From: an uncultured Eubacteriales bacterium
GTDB lineage: Bacteria; Bacillota; Clostridia; Peptostreptococcales; Anaerovoracaceae
Assembly: GCA_902797345.1 (NCBI GenBank)
Contig: CADBSL010000162.1
Span: 1-17,245 of the forward strand
Reading direction: 5' to 3'
Length of the DNA: 17,245 nucleotides
How positions within the stretch are numbered: the stretch's first letter is position 1; every line of letters begins with the position of its first letter. The position numbers and the translations under genes were made by a program. Under the pieces are notes generated by a model. It did not search any database and had not been told where the DNA came from. It saw only the letters and a list, made by a program, of their open reading frames with translations. Shown here in pieces: positions 1-6,665 of the stretch.

Positions 1-88
1 CGGGAAGCGGTACGAAGGTCTGTGGGTTGGCAAGGTTGATTTCAAAAGTTACTTGCTTTAACTAAAATCCGCAAAGGGGGATGCATCT
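1..88 (+). other. Leader of pot operon, possibly with the 3' end of an upstream gene
   Basis: One plus-strand frame is open from the window edge to a TAA at 59-61 (19 codons ending in ...FKSYLL). It could be the tail of an upstream gene, but 19 residues are too few to recognise a family. No convincing promoter is visible: TTGATT at 35-40 has no good -10 at the right distance. The G-rich run at 76-80 lies 8 nt before the potA ATG and is the likely ribosome-binding site. The pot promoter may therefore be upstream of the window. Confidence 0.3.
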
Positions 89-1147
89 ATGAACGACATC
101 ATTATCAGTCTGCAGAATATCTCTGCGGAGTACGACGGAGAAAAGGTCATCGACAAGTTGAACCTGGATATCCGTGACCACGAGTTTGTCACGTTCTTAG
201 GTCCTTCAGGGTGCGGCAAGACCACGACCCTGAGAATAATCGGTGGATTCATCGAGCCTACGGAAGGTGATGTTTTTTTTGAGGGAGAGAAGATCAACGG
301 TCTCCCGCCTTTCAAACGTAATGTCAATACCGTTTTCCAACGGTACGCACTGTTCCCGCACTTAGACGTATACGGAAATATCGCCTTCGGACTGAAGCAG
401 AAAAAAGTGCCGAAGGAGGAGATCAAGAACCGGGTGACCCGGATGCTGAAGCTGGTGAATCTGGAAGGGTATGAAAGCCGTAAGGTGGATCAGCTCTCCG
501 GCGGTCAGCAGCAGCGGGTGGCCATTGCCCGGGCTTTGATCAACGAGCCGAAGGTGCTGCTGCTGGATGAGCCGCTGGGAGCTCTGGACCTGAAGCTGAG
601 GAAGGAGATGCAGCTGGAGCTCAAACGCATCCAGCAGACCTTAGGCATCACCTTCATTTACGTGACCCATGACCAGGAAGAAGCCCTGACCATGTCGGAC
701 CGGGTATTAGTCATGCGGCGGGGGGAGATCCTTCAGACCGGGAGCCCAGAGGATATCTACAACGAACCCATCAACGCCTTTGTGGCGGACTTCATCGGCG
801 AGAGCAATATCGTAGACGGGATCATGCTGGAAGACTACCGGGTGGAGTTCGCCGGCGTGCAGTTTGACTGCGCGGATGCAGGCTTCGGACCCATGGAAGA
901 CGTGGACGTGGTGATCCGTCCGGAGGACTTCAAAATGGTGGACCTGGAAGAAGGTCAGATCAAGGGAAAAGTGGAGAGCATCACCTTCAAGGGCGTCCAC
1001 TTCGAGATCATCATGGATGGCCACGGCTACAAGTGGATGATCCATTCCACCCAGTCCAGGGAAGTGGGTGCCATGATCGGGCTGACCCTGACCCCGGACG
1101 ATATCCATATCATGCATAAAATGAAAGAGGAGAGAGAGGAACTATGA
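89..1147 (+). CDS. potA: Spermidine/putrescine ABC transporter, ATP-binding subunit
   Basis: This is the ATPase that powers polyamine import, acting as a dimer on the cytoplasmic face of PotB/PotC. All ABC motifs are intact: Walker A GPSGCGKTT at residues 38-46, Q-loop Q84, signature LSGGQ at 136-140, Walker B VLLLDE at 156-161 and switch histidine H194 in THDQEEA. Residues from about 240 to 345 form the C-terminal regulatory (TOBE-type) region usual for this subfamily. The length of 352 aa is normal. A G-rich ribosome-binding site precedes the ATG. The stop overlaps the potB start by 4 bp (ATGA), so translation is probably coupled. The assignment to polyamines rather than another substrate rests on the complete potBCD set that follows; substrate preference itself cannot be read from this subunit. 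Confidence 0.95.
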   Translation: MNDIIISLQNISAEYDGEKVIDKLNLDIRDHEFVTFLGPSGCGKTTTLRIIGGFIEPTEGDVFFEGEKINGLPPFKRNVNTVFQRYALFPHLDVYGNIAFGLKQKKVPKEEIKNRVTRMLKLVNLEGYESRKVDQLSGGQQQRVAIARALINEPKVLLLDEPLGALDLKLRKEMQLELKRIQQTLGITFIYVTHDQEEALTMSDRVLVMRRGEILQTGSPEDIYNEPINAFVADFIGESNIVDGIMLEDYRVEFAGVQFDCADAGFGPMEDVDVVIRPEDFKMVDLEEGQIKGKVESITFKGVHFEIIMDGHGYKWMIHSTQSREVGAMIGLTLTPDDIHIMHKMKEEREEL

Positions 1148-1956
1148 CGAAGAAAACGGCGGCCTATCCGTACCTGGCCTGGGCACTGCTTTTCATCGCC
1201 ATCCCCCTGGGCCTCATCATTTACTTTTCCTTTACCGACGGAGCGGGTTCCTTCACCTTTGAAAACATCATCCGCACCGGCCGGTATTTCAACGTGTTTA
1301 TCAAATCCATCTGGCTGTCGGTGATCTCCACCGCCATCTGCCTGGGGATCGGCTATCCGGTGGCATACCTGATGTCCCGGTCCAGCTCCATTACCGGGCG
1401 GACGCTGCTTCTATTGATCATGCTGCCCATGTGGATGAATTTCCTGCTGAGGACCTACGGCTGGATGTCGATCCTGGAAAACAACGGGATCATCAATCAG
1501 TTCCTGGGGATCTTCGGCATCGGACCCTTCAATATGATCAACACCCAGGGCGCTGTGGTGGTGGGGATGGTCTACAACTACATTCCCTTTATGATCCTGC
1601 CGCTTCACTCGGTGATGATGAAGATCGGAAGCGATGTGCTGGAGGCGGCCCAGGATCTGGGCGCCAGCCCGAGGAAGGTGCTGACGGAAGTGGTCTTTCC
1701 CATGAGCCTGCCGGGGATCCGCACCGGGATCATCATGGTCTTCGTACCCTCGGTGAGTACCTTTATCATTTCCCAGATGCTGGGGGGCGGCAGCAACCAG
1801 CTCATCGGGGATATCATCGAACTGCAGTTCCTGGGGAATGCCTACAACCCGAACCTGGGGTCGGCGATCTCCTTTGTGCTGATGTTGTTAGTATTACTGA
1901 TCATGAGCGTGTCGGGATTTTTGGACGACGATGATTTGGAGGAGAAACTGCTATGA
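1144..1956 (+). CDS. potB: Spermidine/putrescine ABC transporter permease PotB
   Basis: This is one of the two inner-membrane permease subunits of the polyamine importer. The 270-aa sequence is strongly hydrophobic with about six membrane helices; the first starts near residue 10 (YLAWALLFIAIPLGLIIYF) and the last ends near residue 260. The cytoplasmic EAA loop that docks onto PotA is clear at residues 167-191 (EAAQDLGAS...FPMSLPG). The start overlaps the potA stop as ATGA, and the stop overlaps the potC start in the same way. A short acidic tail (DDDDLEEKLL) follows the last helix. The length is typical for the family. Confidence 0.93.
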   Translation: MTKKTAAYPYLAWALLFIAIPLGLIIYFSFTDGAGSFTFENIIRTGRYFNVFIKSIWLSVISTAICLGIGYPVAYLMSRSSSITGRTLLLLIMLPMWMNFLLRTYGWMSILENNGIINQFLGIFGIGPFNMINTQGAVVVGMVYNYIPFMILPLHSVMMKIGSDVLEAAQDLGASPRKVLTEVVFPMSLPGIRTGIIMVFVPSVSTFIISQMLGGGSNQLIGDIIELQFLGNAYNPNLGSAISFVLMLLVLLIMSVSGFLDDDDLEEKLL

Positions 1957-2789
1957 AGACCTGGGCAAAGACTTACCTGGGCGTGTTTCTCACTTTCCTG
2001 TACGCGCCCATATTCGTATTGATACTGTTTTCATTCAATAATTCCAAGGGCCGGACCTTCACGGGCTTCACCGGGAAGTGGTATGTCCAGCTCTTCAGCG
2101 ATGCTCAGGTGCTGGACGCCCTGTTTACGACCCTGGTGGTAGCCTTCGTGGCGGCCACCGTGGCCACCATCATGGGCACCGCCGCCGCCATCGGCATCAA
2201 CAACATGGAGGGGCGGCTCAGAAGCACGGTGATGTCTATGACCTACCTTCCGATCATCAACCCGGAGATCATCGTGGGGGTATCCTTCATGCTGCTCTTC
2301 GTGGTGGCGAAGAACATCCTGAACGCGGTGGGGATCCCCTTCCAGTTCGGGTGGATCACCCTGATCATCGCCCACATCACCTTCAACGTGCCCTACGTGA
2401 TCCTCAGCGTCCTGCCGAAGCTGCGGCAGATGGACGGTTCGCTGATGGATGCGGCCATGGATCTGGGGTGCAATCACTGGCAGGCCTTCCGGAAGGTCAT
2501 CATCCATGAGATCAAGCCCGGCATCGTATCGGGGTTCCTGATGGCTCTGACCTTCTCGCTGGATGACTTCGTGGTGTCCTATTTCACTACCGGAGCCCGG
2601 CACCAGACCCTGTCGGTACTCATCTATTCCATGACCAAGAAGCGGGTGAGCCCGGAGATCAACGCCATCTCCACCATCCTCTTCGGAGTGGTGCTTTTCG
2701 TGCTGGTGGTGGTGAACCTGTACGAGCGGAGGAACATTGAAAAACGCAAAAAAGCCAGACGGCTTGCCCTGCAGGAGGTGAGCAGATGA
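1953..2789 (+). CDS. potC: Spermidine/putrescine ABC transporter permease PotC
   Basis: This is the second permease subunit of the polyamine importer and pairs with PotB to form the transmembrane channel. The 278-aa protein has a first helix at about residues 8-28 and about six helices in total. The EAA-type loop is at residues 166-190 (DAAMDLGCN...HEIKPG), the contact site for the ATPase. A basic, cytoplasmic C-terminal tail follows the last helix (YERRNIEKRKKARR). ATGA overlaps at both ends tie it to potB and potD, so the four subunits are probably translated together. Nothing is truncated or unusual. Confidence 0.93.
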   Translation: MKTWAKTYLGVFLTFLYAPIFVLILFSFNNSKGRTFTGFTGKWYVQLFSDAQVLDALFTTLVVAFVAATVATIMGTAAAIGINNMEGRLRSTVMSMTYLPIINPEIIVGVSFMLLFVVAKNILNAVGIPFQFGWITLIIAHITFNVPYVILSVLPKLRQMDGSLMDAAMDLGCNHWQAFRKVIIHEIKPGIVSGFLMALTFSLDDFVVSYFTTGARHQTLSVLIYSMTKKRVSPEINAISTILFGVVLFVLVVVNLYERRNIEKRKKARRLALQEVSR

Positions 2790-4057
2790 GGACTTTACGA
2801 TGGAGAGGCTTCTGCCGCGTGGCCACAGCCTTTTTTGTGGTGTGGACGATCCTGTGTCTGGCGGCGCCGATGTTTCCGGTGTTCGGAGCGGAAGAGGATC
2901 CGGGATATGACCTGGACTATTACAGCCGGTTCAAAGGACAAAAGGTCGAGATCAATGTTTACAATTGGGGAGAGTACCTGGCAGACGGGAATGACGGGTT
3001 GATGGACATCAACAAGGAATTCGAGAAGCTCACGGGGATCAAGGTCAATTATCTGAATTACGAGACCTGCGAGGCCATGTATGCAAAACTGAAGAGCGGG
3101 GCCAATTCCTATGATGTGATCTTTCCGTCGGACTACATGGTGTCCCGTCTTTTGCAGGAGGGACTGATCCAGGAACTGGATTTCGACAACATCCCCAACA
3201 TGAAATACATCGATCCCGGTCTTCTGCACCCGGAATATGACCCGGAGCAGAAGTACTCCGTGCCCTACGCCTGGAGCCGGGTGGCGATCATCTATAACAA
3301 GAACAAAGTCAAGGGCGGGGTGACCGGATGGGACATCCTCTGGGATCCGGCTCTGGATGGACAGATCCTGATGTTCAAGAATTCCCGGGATGCCTTCGGA
3401 GTGGCGCTGATGGAACTGGGGTATGACATCAACACAGAGAATAAGAAGGAACTGGACGAAGCGGCGGACCTCCTAAAGGAGCAGAAACCTCTGGTACAGG
3501 CCTACGTTATGGACCAGGTCTTCGATAAGATGCAAAACGGAGAGGCAGCTGTGGCGGCCTATTACGTGGGGGATTACTACCTGATGCTGGAGATCAATGA
3601 AGATTTGGGGCTGTTCGTACCGGATTCCACGGAGATCTTCGTGGATGCGGCCTGTATCCCGGCAGATGCGCTCAACAAGGAAGCTGCGGAAATGTACATC
3701 AACTTCCTGAACGAGCCTCAGGTGGCGGCGGACAACGCGGAGTACATCATGTATTCCACACCGAACCTGGCGGCCAAAGAGCTGTTGGACGAGGAAATCG
3801 TGGAAGCTCCGTACATGTATCCGGACCAGGAGGACCTGGCCAACGACAAGTCCTTCATCAACCTCAGCGAAGAGACGAATCTCTACATGGATGCACTGTG
3901 GACGGAGATCCTGGCGGACGACCAGAGCTATAATACCTGGGTGATGCCGGCCTTCGTGGTGGTCTCCATCATCGTGATCCTGGCCACTAATATCCGGCGC
4001 AAACGGAAAAAAGCCCAGGCCCGGGAAATGTATAACAGCGATTCCCGGAAAGTGTAA
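2786..4057 (+). CDS. potD: Polyamine-binding protein PotD with a C-terminal membrane anchor
   Basis: This is the extracytoplasmic spermidine/putrescine-binding subunit that delivers substrate to PotBC. Residues 1-35 form a signal sequence (basic start, hydrophobic core, likely cleavage near VFGA-EE). The periplasmic-binding fold follows, with the family opening VYNWGEYL near residue 58 and YDVIFPSDYMV near 112. There is no usable lipobox: the only cysteine near the core is in TILC, which does not fit L-x-x-C. Instead, residues about 388-403 form a hydrophobic helix (AFVVVSIIVILATNI) followed by the basic tail RRKRKK, which would anchor the protein from its C-terminus. At 423 aa it is longer than typical PotD (about 350 aa), mainly because of these two ends. 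It is the last gene of the operon, 16 nt before a terminator hairpin. Confidence 0.92.
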   Translation: MRTLRWRGFCRVATAFFVVWTILCLAAPMFPVFGAEEDPGYDLDYYSRFKGQKVEINVYNWGEYLADGNDGLMDINKEFEKLTGIKVNYLNYETCEAMYAKLKSGANSYDVIFPSDYMVSRLLQEGLIQELDFDNIPNMKYIDPGLLHPEYDPEQKYSVPYAWSRVAIIYNKNKVKGGVTGWDILWDPALDGQILMFKNSRDAFGVALMELGYDINTENKKELDEAADLLKEQKPLVQAYVMDQVFDKMQNGEAAVAAYYVGDYYLMLEINEDLGLFVPDSTEIFVDAACIPADALNKEAAEMYINFLNEPQVAADNAEYIMYSTPNLAAKELLDEEIVEAPYMYPDQEDLANDKSFINLSEETNLYMDALWTEILADDQSYNTWVMPAFVVVSIIVILATNIRRKRKKAQAREMYNSDSRKV

Positions 4058-4073
4058 TAGAATACAAAAAATA

Positions 4074-4105
4074 CAACAGGGGGCTGTGGATACAGTCCCC
4101 TGTTG
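4074..4105. terminator. Bidirectional terminator between potD and the BlaI-like gene
   Basis: A 14-bp stem (4074-4087 with 4092-4105, one G-T wobble) encloses the loop GGAT. On the plus strand it is followed by CTCTC, which is a weak U-tract. On the minus strand it is followed by TATTTTTTG (the A-run at 4066-4071), a much better intrinsic terminator. It probably ends the convergent minus-strand regulator gene efficiently and the pot operon less so. Confidence 0.85.
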
Positions 4106-4150
4106 CTCTCAGAATGATATACGAAGTTAGATTTGACTGAAAACAATGTA

Positions 4151-4522
4151 TTATTTTTTGCCTTTCAGCTTTTTCAGGTGGGCTTCGATTTCTTTGATGT
4201 TATCTTTTGAAGTTTCTCCGACAGGACAAAAGGCTTCAAGGAAATCCGTGATAGAGTCGCCATACAGTTTTTTCAATCTTTGTTCTGTCTCGTAAGCGAG
4301 ATAGTCTTTTCTGGAAACAAGAACATGGTACACATAGTCCTTCCGGTCATGTTCGATCCGTAAAAATCCTAGTTGTACTAATTTGGCAAGAAATGTGTTC
4401 AGTGTCGGAGTCTTCCATTCCTTGTCTGTGAGCAGTTGTTGGATCTCACTGCGCTTGACCGGCCGGCCAGCCTCCCAGATCGTTCCCATTACTTTCGCCT
4501 GAGTTTCAGTCAGTAAATTCAT
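4151..4522 (-). CDS. BlaI/MecI/CopY-family winged-helix repressor (orphan)
   Basis: This 123-aa protein has the size and layout of BlaI/MecI-family repressors. A winged-helix DNA-binding domain occupies about residues 1-72, with family-like segments TETQAKVMGTIWEAGRPVKRSEI and TLNTFLAKLVQLGFL, followed by a helical dimerisation tail. Members usually repress beta-lactamase, copper or stress genes and are relieved by proteolysis through a BlaR1/MecR1 sensor. No BlaR1-type gene lies in the window, so the inducer is unknown. A ribosome-binding site GGAGG (4530-4534) sits 7 nt before the ATG. The gene is divergent from the phospholipase-like gene at 4723 across a 200-bp region, so that gene and its own promoter are the natural target candidates. 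No canonical TACAnnTGTA operator was found. Confidence 0.85.
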   Translation of the reverse strand: MNLLTETQAKVMGTIWEAGRPVKRSEIQQLLTDKEWKTPTLNTFLAKLVQLGFLRIEHDRKDYVYHVLVSRKDYLAYETEQRLKKLYGDSITDFLEAFCPVGETSKDNIKEIEAHLKKLKGKK

Positions 4523-4557
4523 AATGGTACCTCCAAATTGTTCCGAGAGTTAGCTTA

Positions 4558-4586
4558 AGTATATATGAGCAAAATAAATTTGTCAA
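4558..4586 (-). promoter_or_regulatory. Promoter of the BlaI-like gene
   Basis: On the minus strand there is a perfect -35 TTGACA (4581-4586), a 17-bp spacer and a -10 TATACT (4558-4563, 5 of 6). The -10 lies inside an imperfect palindrome (4554-4571, GCT...AGC arms, 6 of 9 pairs) that could be an autoregulatory operator; that part is speculative. Confidence 0.85.
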
Positions 4587-4664
4587 ATAAAAGATATTTT
4601 TCAAAGAATATAGGATGTTTTTCGGGTTTTTTGGGTTTAACGAAAAGACCTTTCGGTTTATTTG

Positions 4665-4696
4665 TGATAAAATAGAAGTGCGGTGAGGATCACCGC
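4665..4696 (+). promoter_or_regulatory. Extended -10 promoter and leader hairpin of the phospholipase-like gene
   Basis: TGATAAAAT at 4665-4673 is an extended -10 (TG-n-TAAAAT). No good -35 lies 17 bp upstream, which would suit a promoter needing an activator or relying on the TG element. Just downstream is a perfect 7-bp hairpin (4680-4686 with 4690-4696, loop GGA) with no U-run, so it is a leader structure or a protein-binding palindrome rather than a terminator. Confidence 0.5.
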
Positions 4697-4722
4697 AAGA
4701 CACTTGGATACAGGATAACAAA

Positions 4723-5574
4723 ATGTGGAAAATGATATTAGCAGCTGTCCTGATCGGGACAGCGATTTTATGCATACTGCTCTATTTACGAAAACGTTCC
4801 GCCGGTAAGCACCGGACCCCCAATGCATTCCAAAAGCACGTGGACAGGCGGGTCAGCCGGGTGCCGGACGAGGACTTCCCAACGCTGGTCCGCTACATCG
4901 CCAGCAATCGGAAGAACGTCCATATCAAGATCACCAGCCGTGGGATCAAGCTGTTCACGGACTTCACCCAGAAACACAAGGAGTACCCGGGGCACCATTT
5001 CTCCCTCAGCGAAAAAGTGTACCTGCTGTGGGGGAGCGTGAAACCGGACTTTTATGAAACGGATATGGGGACCTTTGTGGGGCATTACTGCTCCCCGCTG
5101 CTGAAGAGCAAGGACGGGCGGACCACCAACACGGCCTTCACGAATTTTGAGATGCATTACGTCAATGCGGTGTATACCTATTCCTCCGGGAACCGTCGGA
5201 AGGCGATGGTGGAGCTGGGAATGGCCATGCATTTCATGGAAGACATCAATTCGCCGCCTCATGCGGCGCTGATCACCGGGGAACCGCACCACAGCTACGA
5301 ACAGTGGGTCCGGCAGAACTGGCGTCCCGAATACCTGCTGGACAAGGTGGAGCTTTCGGACATCAAATACATGACGGATTCCCGGATCAGAGGGATCTGC
5401 GTCTATTTTTCATCTCTGGCTGCCAACGCGGCAGAGGAATGCATGCGCTTTCGTTCCGTAGAAAAAACGGCAGAGTGCCTGCACCGTTGCCAATGGGGCG
5501 TGGCGGGGCTTCTCTGCCGGTTTATGCTGGATTCGGGGTATCACATGTCCAGGACTACTTCCACGGGGCAGTGA
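4723..5574 (+). CDS. Membrane-anchored zinc-dependent phospholipase C-like protein
   Basis: The 283-aa protein resembles the catalytic domain of zinc-dependent phospholipases C (Clostridium alpha-toxin and Bacillus PC-PLC). An N-terminal helix (residues 4-22) followed by RKR looks like an uncleaved anchor with the rest outside the cell. Counterparts of the zinc side-chain ligands are present in order: H67 (alpha-toxin H11), D109 in KPD (D56), H121 in VGHY (H68), H170, D174 and H180 in HFMEDINSPPH (H126, D130, H136), and H189 and E193 in HHSYE (H148, E152). The mature N-terminal Trp, which supplies a zinc ligand in secreted enzymes, has no counterpart ten residues before H67. A C-terminal PLAT/C2 membrane-binding domain is also absent. 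Activity is therefore plausible but unproven. Only a weak AGGA (4712-4715) precedes the ATG. The last 34 bp overlap the convergent exonuclease gene. Confidence 0.8.
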   Translation: MWKMILAAVLIGTAILCILLYLRKRSAGKHRTPNAFQKHVDRRVSRVPDEDFPTLVRYIASNRKNVHIKITSRGIKLFTDFTQKHKEYPGHHFSLSEKVYLLWGSVKPDFYETDMGTFVGHYCSPLLKSKDGRTTNTAFTNFEMHYVNAVYTYSSGNRRKAMVELGMAMHFMEDINSPPHAALITGEPHHSYEQWVRQNWRPEYLLDKVELSDIKYMTDSRIRGICVYFSSLAANAAEECMRFRSVEKTAECLHRCQWGVAGLLCRFMLDSGYHMSRTTSTGQ

Positions 5575-6299
5575 TCGGAACCGAAGACTTCTGTGTGGAT
5601 GGCGGCGGAGGCCAGACGGTCTTTCAGCCGGTCGGAAACGCAGAAATAGTCGATCCGCCACCCGGCGTTCTTTTCCCGGGCCCGGAACCGATAGGACCAC
5701 CAGGAATAGATCCCTTCCGCATCCGGGTAGAAGTGCCGGAAGGTATCGGTGAAGCCGGATTCCAGGAGGCGGGTGAATTTATCCCGCTCTTCGTCGGTGA
5801 AGCCGGCGTTGCGGCGGTTGGTCTTCGGGTTTTTCAGGTCGATCTCTTTGTGGGCTACGTTCAGATCCCCGCAGAAGATCACCGGTTTTTTCTCATCCAG
5901 TTTTTTCAGGTGATCCAGGAAGGCGTCTTCCCAGGTCATCCGGTAATCCAGCCGGGCCAGCTCGTTCTGGGAGTTGGGGGTATAGCAGGTCACCAGATAA
6001 AAATCTTCATATTCCAGCGTGATGACGCGGCCTTCGTGGTCGTGTTCTTCCACCCCGATGCCGTAGGAGGCATTCAGGGGTTCTTTTTTTGCAAAAATGG
6101 CGGTGCCGGAGTAGCCTTTCTTTTCCGCGTAGTTCCAGTATTGGTGGTAGCCCGGCAGGTCCAGATCGATCTGGCCGGCCTGGAGCTTGGTCTCCTGGAG
6201 GCAGAAGAAGTCGGCGTCGGCTTCGTTGAAGTAGTCCAGGAAGCCTTTGGTGACGCAGGCACGGATGCCGTTGACGTTCCATGAAATGAATTTGAGCAT
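5541..6299 (-). CDS. xth: Exodeoxyribonuclease III (AP endonuclease)
   Basis: This DNA-repair nuclease cuts at abasic sites and degrades duplex DNA 3' to 5' in the cytoplasm. The 252-aa protein has the whole exonuclease III/EEP fold: WNVNG at residues 8-12, the metal-binding glutamate in QETK near 35, GDLNVAH near 144-150, the WRIDYF segment near 216-221 and the catalytic GSDHCPV close to the C-terminus. The length is standard. AAGGAG precedes the ATG with good spacing. The gene shares its last 34 bp with the convergent phospholipase-like gene, so neither has room for an ordinary terminator between them. It could also be written exoA, the usual Bacillota name. Confidence 0.95.
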   Translation of the reverse strand: MLKFISWNVNGIRACVTKGFLDYFNEADADFFCLQETKLQAGQIDLDLPGYHQYWNYAEKKGYSGTAIFAKKEPLNASYGIGVEEHDHEGRVITLEYEDFYLVTCYTPNSQNELARLDYRMTWEDAFLDHLKKLDEKKPVIFCGDLNVAHKEIDLKNPKTNRRNAGFTDEERDKFTRLLESGFTDTFRHFYPDAEGIYSWWSYRFRAREKNAGWRIDYFCVSDRLKDRLASAAIHTEVFGSDHCPVEVVLDM

Positions 6300-6333
6300 T
6301 TGTCTCTCCTTAATGTTCTATAGTATTGACTCC

Positions 6334-6463
6334 GGGCTGCAGGGGGCGACAATAGCTTCCTCTCCGGAATCGGCGCTTTTTACGGGGCTGGATCGCCTTG
6401 AATGGTCCAACTTCTACGAGCGCCTTTCGCTCCGAGGAACTATTGCTCGCCTACAGGCAGCCC
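6334..6463. other. Long imperfect inverted repeat between exonuclease III and the DUF445 gene
   Basis: Two arms (6334-6362 and 6434-6463) pair through about 24 bp in four blocks: GGGCTGC/GCAGCCC, GGCGA/TCGCC, CAATAG/CTATTG and TTCCTC/GAGGAA, separated by small bulges. The 71-nt interior contains another hairpin (GAGCG-CCTTT-CGCTC, 6418-6432). Weak similarity continues outward to TCCTT (6307-6311) and AAGGA (6483-6487). There is no U-run, so it does not look like a terminator. It may be a structured RNA, a leader of the exonuclease transcript or a small palindromic repeat element; the strand is unknown. Confidence 0.6.
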
Positions 6464-6511
6464 TCATGATTGTTCTAAGATGAAGGAAAATCACGCCAGG
6501 GGCAGGAGGAG

Positions 6512-6629
6512 AAACATCGCAGGGACATTGGTGAGCCGCCGGTCCACCGTGAGCCCGAGCCGAAGGCGACGGGGGAACGGATGTACCGCTGCGAGCGAAT
6601 CCATAGCGAGAGCGTGTCCCGAGATGTTT
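6512..6629. other. Predicted multibranched structure downstream of the DUF445 gene
   Basis: An outer helix of 7 + 6 bp (6512-6518 with 6623-6629, and 6522-6527 with 6615-6620) closes over three successive hairpins. The first is 6530-6537/6541-6548 (7 of 8 pairs). The second is 6554-6561/6565-6573 with a GAA loop and an A/GA internal loop. The third is a nested one, GGAT 6579-6582/6599-6602 around CGCT-GCG-AGCG (6587-6597). I see no recognisable RNA family such as RNase P, tmRNA, SRP or a riboswitch. No plausible gene lies in 6300-6665; the open frame there is Arg-rich and has no ribosome-binding site. Confidence 0.45.
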
Positions 6630-6665
6630 GCTCCGGATGCACCGAGTGAATTTCCGGTTTGACAG

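Noticed and set aside
4151..4522. Annotation as beta-lactamase repressor blaI
   Set aside because: Family membership is clear, but there is no beta-lactamase, no BlaR1 and no canonical operator nearby, so the specific name is not justified.
5304..6284. 326-codon open frame opposite exonuclease III
   Set aside because: Antisense to a gene with all catalytic motifs; the translation is a Gly/Val/Phe-rich shadow with no start signal.
6334..6463. Inverted repeat considered as an IS or MITE with terminal repeats
   Set aside because: No transposase and no target-site duplication are visible at the ends; a MITE remains possible but is not supported from one copy.
6402..6662. 86-codon plus-strand frame in the intergenic region
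   Set aside because: No ribosome-binding site, Arg-rich low-complexity translation, and it overlaps the predicted base-paired structures.
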